From Candidatus Thiodictyon syntrophicum (lineage in GTDB: Bacteria > Pseudomonadota > Gammaproteobacteria > Chromatiales > Chromatiaceae): a stretch of DNA of 64,000 nt. The DNA is taken from the NCBI RefSeq assembly GCF_002813775.1, contig NZ_CP020370.1, forward strand, positions 4,799,501 to 4,863,500, read 5' to 3'. The position numbers and the translations under genes were made by a program. This document shows, piece after piece, positions 30,390 to 39,007 of the stretch. The notes under the pieces are model-generated. The model was not told where the DNA came from. It saw nothing but the letters and a program-made list of their open reading frames with translations, and searched no databases. The first letter of the stretch is position 1; every line of letters begins with the position of its first letter.

Positions 30390-30938
30390 ATGCATTCTTT
30401 TGCCAAGCTGATCAGCGTCGCCGCCATCGTCGGCACCGCCGTCTTTGCCGCCAACCCCGCGCAGGCCTGGGGCGGCCCCGGCGGCGGCAACGGCTGGGGT
30501 AACGGCAACGGCAACGGCGTCGGTGACATGTGGAACGACATGCTGGGCGACGGTTCCGGTGATTTCAACATGAACATGAGCGGCCGCGGCAACGGCAACG
30601 GCCGTGGTTACGGCAACGGTCGCGGTTATGGCGACGGGCGCGGTTACGGCGACGGACGCGGTTACGGCGGCTACCCGGGCTACGGTGGTGGCTACCCGGG
30701 CTACGCCGCACCGGGTTACGGTTACGGCGCACCGGGTTATGCAGCCCCGGGCGGCGGCTACCCGGGCAACGGGGCGCCGGGCTACGGCCCTGGAGCACCC
30801 GGCTATGGAGCGCCTGGTTACGCGCCCCAGGCCAACGCCTACGGCGGCGGCTACCCCGGCTATGGCTACGGGGCCCCGACTGCCCCCTACGGTGCACCCC
30901 CGGCGCCGCCCGCCCCGCCGGTCGGCGAAGCCAGGTAA
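30390..30938 (+). CDS. Sulfur-globule-envelope-type protein (glycine/tyrosine-rich, secreted)
   Basis: 182 aa. Residues 1-26 are a clean signal peptide ([20 protein letters not shown], then cleavage after NPAQA). The mature start [17 protein letters not shown], then [19 protein letters not shown], resembles the N-terminus of Allochromatium SgpA/SgpB. After that come repeats of [23 protein letters not shown], ending in a Pro/Ala tail. Such proteins form the protein coat around sulfur globules in the periplasm of purple sulfur bacteria. It is single, with a terminator behind it. The exact paralogue (SgpA, B or C) is not assignable. Confidence 0.8.
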   Translation: MHSFAKLISVAAIVGTAVFAANPAQAWGGPGGGNGWGNGNGNGVGDMWNDMLGDGSGDFNMNMSGRGNGNGRGYGNGRGYGDGRGYGDGRGYGGYPGYGGGYPGYAAPGYGYGAPGYAAPGGGYPGNGAPGYGPGAPGYGAPGYAPQANAYGGGYPGYGYGAPTAPYGAPPAPPAPPVGEAR

Positions 30939-30965
30939 GACGTCCAAGGTCCTGAGGGACACCCC

Positions 30966-30997
30966 AGGCCGCGCCCCCCGGGCGCGGCCTTTTTTTT
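30966..30997 (+). terminator. Rho-independent terminator of the sulfur-globule-type gene
   Basis: The stem AGGCCGCGCC / GGCGCGGCCT (30966-30975, 30981-30990) has a 5-nt loop and eight Ts. It lies 28 nt after the stop codon and separates this gene from fnr. Confidence 0.9.
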
Positions 30998-31027
30998 CGT
31001 CGTCGCACCCCCGGCGGCATCCGTGAC

Positions 31028-31041
31028 TTGATCCAGATCAA
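31028..31041 (+). promoter_or_regulatory. Perfect FNR box upstream of fnr
   Basis: TTGATCCAGATCAA matches the FNR consensus TTGAT-N4-ATCAA exactly and is fully palindromic. It is 46 bp before the fnr start and points to autoregulation by oxygen. Because no terminator is visible between fnr and brxA, the site could influence the BREX genes too. Confidence 0.8.
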
Positions 31042-31086
31042 GAATCGACCCAATATAGAGTATTGAGAAAAGCGGGGGATGTCGTC

Positions 31087-31845
31087 TTGAGTCAACCAAC
31101 CATCATTTCCATCGAGACGATGCGGGTTGCGTGCAAGAGTTGCTCGCTCTCAACCCTCTGTCTGCCCATGGGGCTCTGCCCCCAAGACGTGGAGCGGCTC
31201 GAAGATATCGTCAAACACGCCCGGCCGCTGCACCGCGGGGACCTGCTGTTTCGCAGCGGTGATCGCTTCCGCTCGCTCTACGTGGTCAAGACCGGCTCGC
31301 TCAAGAGCTTCGCGCCCAGTCCGGAAGGCGGCGAGCAGGTGCTGGGCTTTCACCTGCCGGGTGAGGTCATCGGACTCGACGCCATCGACCGACGCACCCA
31401 CAGTTGCTTCGCCAAGGTGCTGGAAACCTCCTCAATCTGCGAGGTCCCCTTCCAGCTACTGACGCAACTGACGGCGATCATCCCCGGCCTCCAGCATCAC
31501 CTCTACCGACTGCTCAGCAAGGAGATCGGCCACGACACCGACATGCTCCTGCTGCTCGGCAAGAAGAACGCGGAAGAACGCCTGGCGGCCTTCCTGCTCG
31601 ACATGTCCAAGCGGCTGCAACGGCGCGGGCTGTCGCCGACCGATTTTTATCTGAGCATGTCGCGCCACGAGATCGGCAACTATCTGGGGCTCGCGGTGGA
31701 GACGGTGAGCCGCATCTTTACCCGCTTCCAGGACGACCGCCTCCTGGGAGTGGAGCGCAAGCACATCGAGATCTTCGATCTGGACGCGCTGGCGACCCTG
31801 GCGGATGGTATGGGCACGATGCGGCAGCAGCAGCAGCGGACCTGA
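31087..31845 (+). CDS. fnr: FNR-type oxygen-sensing transcription regulator
   Basis: 252 aa from TTG 31087, with GCGGGGGA upstream. The N-terminal cysteines C-x2-C-x5-C (CKSCSLSTLC, residues 16-25) plus the later Cys in SSICEVPF bind the oxygen-labile [4Fe-4S] cluster. A cyclic-nucleotide-type beta barrel follows (RSGDRFRSLYVVKTGSLKSF, HLPGEVIGLDAI), a dimer helix (LGKKNAEERLAAFLLDMSKR), and the DNA-reading helix ETVSRIFTRFQDD, where E..SR is the FNR specificity pattern. It activates anaerobic genes. An in-frame TTG at 31063 is a possible alternative start. BrxA starts 17 nt later. Confidence 0.9.
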   Translation: MSQPTIISIETMRVACKSCSLSTLCLPMGLCPQDVERLEDIVKHARPLHRGDLLFRSGDRFRSLYVVKTGSLKSFAPSPEGGEQVLGFHLPGEVIGLDAIDRRTHSCFAKVLETSSICEVPFQLLTQLTAIIPGLQHHLYRLLSKEIGHDTDMLLLLGKKNAEERLAAFLLDMSKRLQRRGLSPTDFYLSMSRHEIGNYLGLAVETVSRIFTRFQDDRLLGVERKHIEIFDLDALATLADGMGTMRQQQQRT

Positions 31846-31862
31846 GGTATCAGGTTTCCCAA

Positions 31863-32474
31863 GTGACCCATGACGGACGCTACCAGGCCAACTTCACCAA
31901 GGGCGGACTCATGGTCCCGGAGAGCCGCCGCGTGGCCGAGCTCCTGCTCGCGGGCGTCGATGCGGCCGGCTGGAAGCAGGCCATCGAAGGGGACAACCTG
32001 CTGCGCAAGCGCTCGCCCACCACGGCATCGACCAAGGCCCTGCTGATCCGCGCCCGGCTGCGGACCATGACTGAGGGTTTATGGCGCCTGGTACGTGACG
32101 GCGACAGGCCGGTAGCGACCCAGGCGCTCTTCGCCGCAACCATCACCTACTCCCCCCTGGTCGGAGACTTTATGGACCTGGTCGTCCGCGACCTCTACCG
32201 GCGCTTCGAGGAACGGCTCAAGGCCCAGCACTGGGACCGCTATGTCGAGGACTGCCACACCCGCGACCCCCGCACACCTGACTGGTCCGCCGGGACCCTG
32301 ACCAGCCTGCGCACCCGCGTCTTCGGCATGCTGACCGAGGCCGGTTACCTGTCCGACGCGCGCACCCGGACCCTGAGGCCCCTGACGGTCGCGCCGACGG
32401 TGGCGGGCTACCTCAGGACCCACGGCCGGGACTATGCCCTGCGCTGCATGGAGGTTGACCCCCGGGCGAGTTGA
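31863..32474 (+). CDS. brxA: BREX-1 protein BrxA (DUF1819)
   Basis: 203 aa from GTG 31863 (VTHDGRYQANFTKGGLMVPE). DUF1819 features: an opening strand then ESRRVAELLLAGVDAAGWKQ, KRSPTTASTKALLIRARL, and FAATITYSPLVGDFMDLVVR with the closing TLRPLTVAPTVAGYL. BrxA is a small DNA-binding BREX component, needed for defence in several hosts. It is the first gene of the island and lies 17 nt from fnr. The GTG start is inferred, since the only nearby ATG (31870) is out of frame. Length agrees with characterised BrxA (about 200 aa). Confidence 0.9.
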   Translation: MTHDGRYQANFTKGGLMVPESRRVAELLLAGVDAAGWKQAIEGDNLLRKRSPTTASTKALLIRARLRTMTEGLWRLVRDGDRPVATQALFAATITYSPLVGDFMDLVVRDLYRRFEERLKAQHWDRYVEDCHTRDPRTPDWSAGTLTSLRTRVFGMLTEAGYLSDARTRTLRPLTVAPTVAGYLRTHGRDYALRCMEVDPRAS

Positions 32475-32485
32475 AGAACAGGAAT

Positions 32486-32602
32486 TGTCCACAGATGAAC
32501 ACAGATGAAGAAACCAGCGAGGCTTCGGCAATCGATGACGAATAATCAACCCTTTAAGAATTCGTTTTTCTTATCTGTGTTCATCTGTGTCATCTGTGGA
32601 CA
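32486..32602. repeat. CCACAGATG hairpin between brxA and brxB
   Basis: TTGTCCACAGATGAACACAG at the left and CTGTGTCATCTGTGGACA at the right, with about 60 bp of interior (GAAGAAACCAGCGAGGCTTC...). The interior resembles that of the four tandem units at 33221-33800. Confidence 0.9.
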
Positions 32603-32617
32603 TCTTGAGGGCGAAGC

Positions 32618-33193
32618 ATGAGCGGCGTCTTCAACCAACGTCTCGACCAGATCCTGGAGCGCGTCACCGCCGACGACTTCCTCCAAGGCAAGGGCCTGGG
32701 CAACGAGATCCCGTTCTACGCCTTCGACTATCCCGCCGAACGGGAGTTGGAGGTGCGCGGGCACCTCGCCTTCCTCCTCACCCAGATCCCCAAGCGTCGG
32801 CCCAGCTTGCGCTTCACGCACATCAACCTGTTCGACCTGATCATCCGCCACCTGAAGGACCGCGGGTTTTATGACAAGGCCCTGGCCCTCCACCAGAAGC
32901 AAGGTGATGCGGCGCTACGCAAGGCGCTCGCCGCACCGCTGGACGCGGGCAAGCTGGCGGCCGTGCTCGCCACCGAGGTCAAGCCCGCGCAACAGGACCT
33001 GGTGCTCGTCTCCGGAGTCGGCGCAGCCTACCCCTTGCTGCGCACCCACAACCTGCTGAACAATCTCCACCACCGCATGGGCAGCACGCCGCTCGTGCTG
33101 TTCTACCCCGGCGACTACGACGGTCAATCCCTGCGGCTGTTCGGCACCTTACAGGACAAACCCTATTACCGCGCCTTCAGGCTCGTGAGCTGA
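32618..33193 (+). CDS. brxB: BREX-1 protein BrxB (DUF1788)
   Basis: 191 aa. DUF1788 pattern: ERVTADDFLQGKGLGNEIPF, YAFDYPAERELEVRGHLAFL, INLFDLIIRHLKDRGF, VLVSGVGAAYPLLRTHNLLN and the ending TPLVLFYPGDYDGQSLRLFG. BrxB is an essential BREX core protein thought to bridge BrxC and PglZ. Complete, with normal length. The repeat-filled gaps on both sides (143 bp and 632 bp) are much larger than in typical BREX operons. Confidence 0.92.
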   Translation: MSGVFNQRLDQILERVTADDFLQGKGLGNEIPFYAFDYPAERELEVRGHLAFLLTQIPKRRPSLRFTHINLFDLIIRHLKDRGFYDKALALHQKQGDAALRKALAAPLDAGKLAAVLATEVKPAQQDLVLVSGVGAAYPLLRTHNLLNNLHHRMGSTPLVLFYPGDYDGQSLRLFGTLQDKPYYRAFRLVS

Positions 33194-33220
33194 TCCACAG
33201 ATTCACCGGATGAAGAATGG

Positions 33221-33800
33221 TCCACAGATGACACAGATTGACACAGATGAAGAAATCAGCGAGGCTGCCGCAGCCGATAACGAATCATCGATCCTCCGAG
33301 ATCATTTCTTTTCTTATCTGTGTTCATCTGTGTCATCTGTGGACAACTCTTCCGATCAGCCGGATGAAGAATATCCATAGATGACACAGATTAACACAGA
33401 TGAGGAAATCAGCGCGGCGGCGGCCGATAACGAATCATCGATCCTCCAAGATCATTCCTTATTATTATCTGTGTTCATCTGTGTCATCTGTGGACAACTC
33501 TTCCGATCAGCCGGATGAAGAATATCCACAGATAACACAGATGAACACAGATGAAGAAATCAGCGAGGCGGCGGCAGTTGATAATGAATCATCGATCCTC
33601 CAAGATCATTCTTTTTCTTATCTGTGTTCATCTGTGTCATCTGTGGACAACTCTTCCGATCAGCCGGATGAAGAATATCCACAGATGACACAGATTAACA
33701 CAGATGAGGAAATCAGCGCGGCGGCGGCCGATAACGAATCATCGATCCTCCAAGATCATTCCTTTTCTTATCTGTGTTCATCTGTGTCATCTGTGGATAA
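33221..33800. repeat. Four tandem ~152-bp palindromic units between brxB and brxC
   Basis: Units begin at 33221, 33374, 33525 and 33678 (spacings 153, 151, 153). Each has a left arm TCCACAGATGACACAGATTR, a ~55-bp middle with GCCGATAACGAATCATCGAT, and a right arm TCATCTGTGTCATCTGTGGA, followed by CAACTCTTCCGATCAGCCGG. The last right arm ends in TGTGGATAA. No gene is supported here; the open frames are readings of the repeat. Confidence 0.95.
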
Positions 33801-33825
33801 CTCTTCCGCCGCAGGAGTGTAGGTC

Positions 33826-36800
33826 ATGTTGATCAAGGATCTGTTCACCAAGCCGATCGACCGCCCCATCAACGGCGTCATCAAGGCCGATCAGGCCGAC
33901 AGTGCGTCGGTCTGGCAGGAGCTCGACGAGTACGTCGTCACCAAGGAACTCGACATCCATTTCCGCCGCTTCTTCGGCGCCTACCTGGATGCGATCGACC
34001 ACGCCGGGGACCCCCAGGTGGTCGGCAAGGTCGGGGTCTGGATCTCCGGGTTCTTCGGCTCCGGCAAGTCCCACTTTCTCAAGATCCTTTCCTACCTCTT
34101 GGAGAACCTTGAGATCAGCCATGCCGGGCAGACCCGGCGTGCCATCGCGTTCTTCGACGGCAAGATCCAGGACGCCATGTTGGCCGCCGACATCAAGCGC
34201 GCCGTCGGCACCGCGGTGGATGTCTGCCTGTTCAACATCGACAGCAAGGCCGACACCGCCAGCGGGCGTGACGCCATCCTGCGGGTCTTCCTGAAGGTGT
34301 TCAACGAGAAGCTCGGGTTTTGCGCCGATCATCCGCACATCGCCGACCTGGAGCGGCACCTCGCGGCGTCGGGCAAGCTCGACGCCTTCAAGGCCGCATT
34401 CCGCACCATTGCCAAGTGCGACTGGGAGCAGGAACGCGACGGCTACAGCTTCTACGCCGACGAACTGGTGCTGGCCCTCTCGCAGGCCCTGGGCAAGACC
34501 CCCGAGGGTGCACGCGCCTGGCTCGAACGCTGCGAGGACGATTTCAAGTCGCTCCTGACCGTCGAGAACTTCGCCGGCTGGATCAAGGCCTACCTGGACA
34601 GTCGGGGCCCCGCGCACCGCATCTGCTTCCTGGCGGACGAGATCGGCCAGTTCATCGGCCAGGACACCCACCTGATGCTCAACCTCCAGACCATCGCCGA
34701 GAACTTGGGCACCGTCTGCGGCGGCCGGGCCTGGGTCGTGGTCACCTCCCAAGAAGACATCGACGCGGTGCTGGGCGAGGTCCGTGCCGCCCGCGCCAAT
34801 GACTTCTCCAAGATCCAGGGTCGTTTCAAGACCCGCCTTTCGCTCTCCAGCGCCAACGTGGATGAGGTCATCCAGAAGCGCCTGCTGGACAAGACCGACG
34901 CCGCCCGCGCGACCCTGGCGGCCCTCTACCGCGACCAGGCCGACATCCTCAAGAACCAGCTCAGCTTCAGCAATGTTGGCATGACCTTCAAGCCCTATGC
35001 TGACGCACTGGATTTCGTCAGCGTCTACCCCTTTGCCCCCTACCAGTTCCAACTGATCCAAAAGGTCTTCGAGGCCATCCGCCGCCACGGGGTCACCGGC
35101 CTGCACCTGGCTCGCGGCGAGCGGTCCATGCTGGACGCCTTCCAGTCCGCCGCGATCCAACTCGCCGCCGAGCCGGTCGGGGTGCTGGTCCCGCTGCACC
35201 GCTTCTACCCGGCCATCGAGAGTTTCCTCGAAGGCGTCGTCAAGTCGACCCTCGACCACGCCGCCGGCAACGACAAGCTCGAACCCTTCGACTCGCAGCT
35301 TCTGCGCACCCTGTTCCTGATCCGTTATGTCGAGGAGATCCGGGGCAACGTCGACAACCTGGTGACCCTGTTCGTCGACCGCATCGACGCCGACCGCCTG
35401 GCCCTGCGCCGACAGATCGAGGCCAGCCTCCAACGCCTGGAGCGCGAGACCCTGATCGGACGCAATGGCGAGGACTTCTTCTTCCTCACCAATGAAGAGC
35501 GCGACATCAGCCGCGAGATCAAGGACGTTGACCTGAGTTCCGCGGAAGAGGCCAAGTTCCTGGGCGAGCTGATCTTCGATGACCTGCTCAAGGGGCTGCG
35601 CAAGCAGCGCTTCCCCGACAACAACAAAGATTTCGGCATCAACCGCCTGTGCGACCTGCACCCGCACGGCACCCGCACCGACGGCGACCTGGTCCTGTCC
35701 CTCGTCACCCCCCTGGCCGACGATTACCCAATGTACGAAGAGGCCCGCTGCATCCTGCAAAGCGCCGCCGAGGGCGGCCAGCTCATCGTTCGGCTCGACG
35801 ACGACAAGACCCTGGGCCGTGAGCTACGCACCTGGTTGCAGACCGACCGGTACATCGGCCGCAAGAATGACGGCACGGCCGCGACCACCACGGTCAAGAT
35901 CCTGCGCGAGCGCCAAGAGGAGAACCGGGAGCGCCGCGCGCGCCTGGTCCTGCAACTGGAGCGCCTCTGCAAGGAGGCCGCCTACTACGCCGCCGGCCAG
36001 CCGGTCCGGCCCAAGGGCGGCACCGCCGCCGCCTCCTTAAGTGATGCCCTGAACTATCTCATCCGCAACAGCTTCAACAAGCTCGGCTACCTCGCGCACC
36101 TGTCCGCCAACCCCCAGGCCGAGATCAAGGCGGTACTCAGCGCCACCGACGTGGACGATCTGGGCTTCTCGCTGGAGGCCGGTCAGGGCAACCAGCAGGC
36201 ACTCGCCGAGGTCGAGGGCCATGTCAACCTCATGGCCGGCGCCAACCGTCAGGTGATCCTGCAAGACCTCGTGGAAGACCGGTTCGGCCGGCGGCCTTAC
36301 GGCTGGCCGGAGTGGGAGGTCGTCCTGCTGGTGGCCCGCCTGGTCCGCAAGGGCGCCATCAGCCTGGTGATGGACGGTGCGACCCTGTCCGCGGACAAGA
36401 TCTTCGAGGCGGTCGTCACCCCCAGCAAATGGCGCCGCATCACGGCCATCAAGCGCCAGACGGTCGATCAGGGCCAACTCCAGGCCGCCCGCCAACTGGC
36501 CAAAGAGGTCTTCGGCCAGATCGCCCCCGATGGTGAGGACGCGCTCGCCGCCTGCCTGCGCGAACACCTGGGCGGTTGGCGCACCAACCTCGGCCAATAC
36601 AAGACCCTGGCCGACACCGACGCCTACCCGGGCCGGCAGGAGATCGCCGATGCCGCGGGTGTCATCGCCAAGCTCCTGGCGGAGACCGAGAGCTTTGGCC
36701 TGATCGGCACCTTCCTGGAGCGCAAGACCGACCTGCTCGACCTGTCCGACAATGTCCATGAGCTGACGAACTTCTACGAGACCCAGCGCCCCACCTGGGA

Positions 36801-37410
36801 GCGGCTGCGCAAGGCCGCCGCCCGCTTCCAGCCCAACCGCACCTGGCTCGACAAAGACCCCAAGGCGGCCGCGGCCCTTGCGCGCATCCAGACCATCCTC
36901 GACGCCGCCGCCCCCTATGGCATGATCAAGGACGCCGAGTCGTTGATTCAGACCGTCGAAGGCATCGACACCGCCCTGGTCGCGGAGCGCCGAGCCCAGG
37001 TCCTGCAAGGCATCGATGCCCAACTCGGCAAGGTCCAGGTGGAGCTCGACGAGGCCAAGGCCGCAACCGATCTGCGCAACCTGTGCCTCCTGCCGCTGCA
37101 AGTCCTCAGACGCCAGGTCGAGACCCAAGCCAGCATTGCCCACCTCGACCAGGCCGGGCAGGCCGCCATCGACGCGGCGGACGAGGCGTTCGCCAAGATC
37201 GAGGCCGCGGCCAGTCAACGGAAAGACCCTGGTACAGTCGGCGAGCAAGACAAGCCGGTCTACGTCAAGCCGCGGCGTGTCGTGAAGGTCGCGGCCCTGG
37301 CACCGGCCGGGTATCTGGAGACCCAGAGCGACGTGGACGGCTACCTGGATCGGCTCCGCAAGGCGCTGGAGAACGCCATCAGCGCGGGGGAGCGCATCGA
37401 GATCCGGTAA
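33826..37410 (+). CDS. brxC: BREX-1 P-loop protein BrxC
   Basis: 1194 aa, the usual size. The N-terminal segment ends in the Walker A motif VWISGFFGSGKSHFLKIL (about residues 71-86). A Walker B-like strand is ICFLADEIGQFIG (about 266-278). A long helical remainder follows, including FAPYQFQLIQKVFEAIRRHG and a C-terminal region rich in Ala/Glu coiled coil. BrxC is the large ATPase of BREX and is required both for host methylation and for phage exclusion. ATG 33826 is preceded by GCAGGAG. There is no frameshift, and the reading frame is clean from end to end. A TA pair and repeats separate it from pglX, normally its direct neighbour. Confidence 0.95.
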   Translation: MLIKDLFTKPIDRPINGVIKADQADSASVWQELDEYVVTKELDIHFRRFFGAYLDAIDHAGDPQVVGKVGVWISGFFGSGKSHFLKILSYLLENLEISHAGQTRRAIAFFDGKIQDAMLAADIKRAVGTAVDVCLFNIDSKADTASGRDAILRVFLKVFNEKLGFCADHPHIADLERHLAASGKLDAFKAAFRTIAKCDWEQERDGYSFYADELVLALSQALGKTPEGARAWLERCEDDFKSLLTVENFAGWIKAYLDSRGPAHRICFLADEIGQFIGQDTHLMLNLQTIAENLGTVCGGRAWVVVTSQEDIDAVLGEVRAARANDFSKIQGRFKTRLSLSSANVDEVIQKRLLDKTDAARATLAALYRDQADILKNQLSFSNVGMTFKPYADALDFVSVYPFAPYQFQLIQKVFEAIRRHGVTGLHLARGERSMLDAFQSAAIQLAAEPVGVLVPLHRFYPAIESFLEGVVKSTLDHAAGNDKLEPFDSQLLRTLFLIRYVEEIRGNVDNLVTLFVDRIDADRLALRRQIEASLQRLERETLIGRNGEDFFFLTNEERDISREIKDVDLSSAEEAKFLGELIFDDLLKGLRKQRFPDNNKDFGINRLCDLHPHGTRTDGDLVLSLVTPLADDYPMYEEARCILQSAAEGGQLIVRLDDDKTLGRELRTWLQTDRYIGRKNDGTAATTTVKILRERQEENRERRARLVLQLERLCKEAAYYAAGQPVRPKGGTAAASLSDALNYLIRNSFNKLGYLAHLSANPQAEIKAVLSATDVDDLGFSLEAGQGNQQALAEVEGHVNLMAGANRQVILQDLVEDRFGRRPYGWPEWEVVLLVARLVRKGAISLVMDGATLSADKIFEAVVTPSKWRRITAIKRQTVDQGQLQAARQLAKEVFGQIAPDGEDALAACLREHLGGWRTNLGQYKTLADTDAYPGRQEIADAAGVIAKLLAETESFGLIGTFLERKTDLLDLSDNVHELTNFYETQRPTWERLRKAAARFQPNRTWLDKDPKAAAALARIQTILDAAAPYGMIKDAESLIQTVEGIDTALVAERRAQVLQGIDAQLGKVQVELDEAKAATDLRNLCLLPLQVLRRQVETQASIAHLDQAGQAAIDAADEAFAKIEAAASQRKDPGTVGEQDKPVYVKPRRVVKVAALAPAGYLETQSDVDGYLDRLRKALENAISAGERIEIR

Positions 37411-37414
37411 TCAA

Positions 37415-37493
37415 TTATCCACAGATGACACAGATGAACACAGATAAGAACGTTTTCTCTTCATCTGTGTTCATCTGTGTCATCTGTGGATAA
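37415..37493. repeat. CCACAGATG hairpin after brxC
   Basis: The short-loop version begins TTATCCACAGATGACACAG (37415) and ends CATCTGTGGATAA (37493); both ends carry a perfect TTATCCACA in inverted orientation. Confidence 0.95.
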
Positions 37494-37598
37494 ATCCGAG
37501 CGGTTGCTCCGGTGGGTCTTGTCTGGAGAGACGTTCATCGTTCCGGTCGTGGCGCGCGGATGTTATGCTAGATGTACCCCTTAAGCGGAGTAACTTCC

Positions 37599-37928
37599 AT
37601 GCAGACCGTCGGCATCAAAGCGCTGCAAACCAACCCAGGCGTCCTCAGCAAGGCGCTCGACAGCGGCGACTACCTGCTGATCACCCGGCACGGCAAACCG
37701 ATCGGGATCGCCGCCGCCTTCGACGACAGCCTGCTCGATCTGGGATTTCGCAAATGGATCGCCGTGCGCTCCTTCCAGGCGGGCGATCTCAGCCTGGGGC
37801 AGGTCGCGCAGGTGTTCGAGAAATCAAAGGAGGAGACCATGCGGCTACTGTCCGAGCTGGGGATAGCCATCGCCGACTACGACTTGGCCGAAGACCTCGA
37901 AACCCTGGAGTTGCTCGGCAGTCATTGA
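37599..37928 (+). CDS. Phd/UPF0175-type antitoxin
   Basis: 109 aa from ATG 37599, with GGAG 8 nt upstream. The N-terminal MQTVGIKALQTNPGVLSKAL, then LLITRHGKPIGIAAAF, is Phd-like; the rest, with LGFRKWIAVRSFQAGDLSLG and QVAQVFEKSKEETMRLLSEL, is UPF0175. It is expected to neutralise the DUF3368 protein encoded immediately after (no gap between stop and ATG). This pair sits inside the BREX island between brxC and pglX, with CCACAGATG hairpins on both sides, and may stabilise the island. Confidence 0.85.
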   Translation: MQTVGIKALQTNPGVLSKALDSGDYLLITRHGKPIGIAAAFDDSLLDLGFRKWIAVRSFQAGDLSLGQVAQVFEKSKEETMRLLSELGIAIADYDLAEDLETLELLGSH

Positions 37929-38441
37929 ATGGACGCCATCGTCAGCGATACGACCGCCCTGATCGTGTTGGCGGGCCGACAGCGCTTGGACCTGCTCGGG
38001 GCCTGTTTCGAGCGCGTCTTGCTGCCGCGGGCGGTTTACCGGGAGTGGTTGGCAGGCGACGCGTCCGTTGAGAACACAGTCGCGCATCTCAGCTTCCTGG
38101 AAGTCGTCGCGGTGGAGGACTTCCCATTGCTCGGTGAACTGCGCACGCTGCTCGACGCGGGCGAGGCGGAGGCCTTGGCGCTCGCCCGAGCGCGAGGACT
38201 GCCGCTGTTGGTGGACGAAAAAAAAGCGCGGACCATCGCACGGATGATGAAGATCCCGATCTTGGGACTGGTCGGCGTCCTGTTACTCGCGGTGGAGCGC
38301 GGTATCCTGGAGCCGCAGGTGGCCAGCGCACTCCTGCAGGAATCGATCGACCATGGATTTCGCTTGTCCGAGCGGCTCCATCAGGTGTTCCTGAGCCGGC
38401 TGGCGTTGTCGGCCGATCCGCAGATGAACAACAAGGCTTGA
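37929..38441 (+). CDS. DUF3368 PIN-fold toxin
   Basis: 170 aa. The first catalytic Asp lies in MDAIVSDTTALIVLAGRQRL, followed by LPRAVYREWLAG, GEAEALALARARGLPLLVDE (two acidic positions) and KKARTIARMMKIPILGLVGV. DUF3368 proteins are PIN-like nucleases paired with UPF0175 antitoxins. The start ATG directly follows the antitoxin stop. Complete. Confidence 0.88.
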   Translation: MDAIVSDTTALIVLAGRQRLDLLGACFERVLLPRAVYREWLAGDASVENTVAHLSFLEVVAVEDFPLLGELRTLLDAGEAEALALARARGLPLLVDEKKARTIARMMKIPILGLVGVLLLAVERGILEPQVASALLQESIDHGFRLSERLHQVFLSRLALSADPQMNNKA

Positions 38442-38496
38442 AAGGCGATCTTTGCCGGGAAATGCGAGAGCATGATCGCTGAAATCCAGAGGCATC

Positions 38497-38706
38497 ATGA
38501 GAGAGACAATGGTTGAAACGATGGTGACCTACACGATCGAGTATAACGGCAAGCTGTATGTCATCGACGACGTGCCGGCGCGCGTCTGCCGCGAGACCGG
38601 TGAGGAGTTCTTCGCACCAGAGACCGTTGAGCACATCCAAGCACTGGTGAAGGGAAGCAAACCGCCGGTGCGAATGATACAGACTCCGGTTTTTCAGTAT
38701 GCCTGA
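38497..38706 (+). CDS. YgiT-like small protein lacking the zinc cysteines
   Basis: 69 aa, with a likely start at ATG 38497 or one of the two later ATGs (MVETMVTYTIEYNGKLYVID). It follows the fold of YgiT/MqsA N-terminal proteins: YVIDDVPARVCRETGEEFFA, then TVEHIQALVKG and VRMIQTPVFQYA. However, only one Cys remains of the usual CxxC pairs, so metal binding is doubtful. The cognate toxin gene is not adjacent; position suggests a detached antitoxin. Confidence 0.6.
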   Translation: MRETMVETMVTYTIEYNGKLYVIDDVPARVCRETGEEFFAPETVEHIQALVKGSKPPVRMIQTPVFQYA

Positions 38707-38768
38707 TATCTGCACCATTCTGTGGTTGGCGCACGACGCTCAGTCCCTTTTGCCAACGGCACGGAAGA

Positions 38769-38974
38769 TTATCCACAGATGACACAGATGAACACAGATG
38801 AAGAGAAGAAGGTATTTATCTGTGTCCATCTGTGTCATCTGTGGACAATCATTCTTCCCCCGCCCCCGCAGGTATCATTCATGCCGCAAGAGAAGAATCC
38901 ACAGATGACACAGATGAACACAGATGAAGAGAAGAAGGCATTTATCTGTGTTCATCTGTGTCATCTGTGGATAA
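38769..38974. repeat. Two consecutive CCACAGATG hairpins upstream of pglX
   Basis: The first is 38769-38846 (starts with TTATCCACA, ends CTGTGGACAA). The second is 38898-38974 (ends CTGTGGATAA). Between them lies CATTCTTCCCCCGCCCCCGC, a spacer resembling the interiors of the pglX 120-bp units. Two extra arms, AATCTGTGGACAATCCG, lead into the pglX ATG. The gap contains no gene. Confidence 0.95.
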
Positions 38975-39007
38975 TCCGAATCTGTGGACAATCCGAATCT
39001 GTGGATC

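Noticed and set aside
33221-33800. CRISPR-like array of four regularly spaced repeats
   Set aside because: Spacing is regular, but the whole 152-bp unit is repeated including the middle, so there are no unique spacers; it is a tandem array of palindromes. No cas genes are present.
33400-33822. 140-codon open frame before brxC
   Set aside because: It is only the translation of the tandem CCACAGATG units; it has no ribosome site or independent coding pattern.
33787-35760. Long minus-strand frame (657 codons) opposite brxC
   Set aside because: It is a mirror of the GC-rich brxC codon pattern, low-complexity and Val/Asp/Gly-rich, with no recognisable motif. The same holds for the 674-codon frame opposite brxL (50206-52230) and the 403-codon frame opposite brxC (36037-37248).
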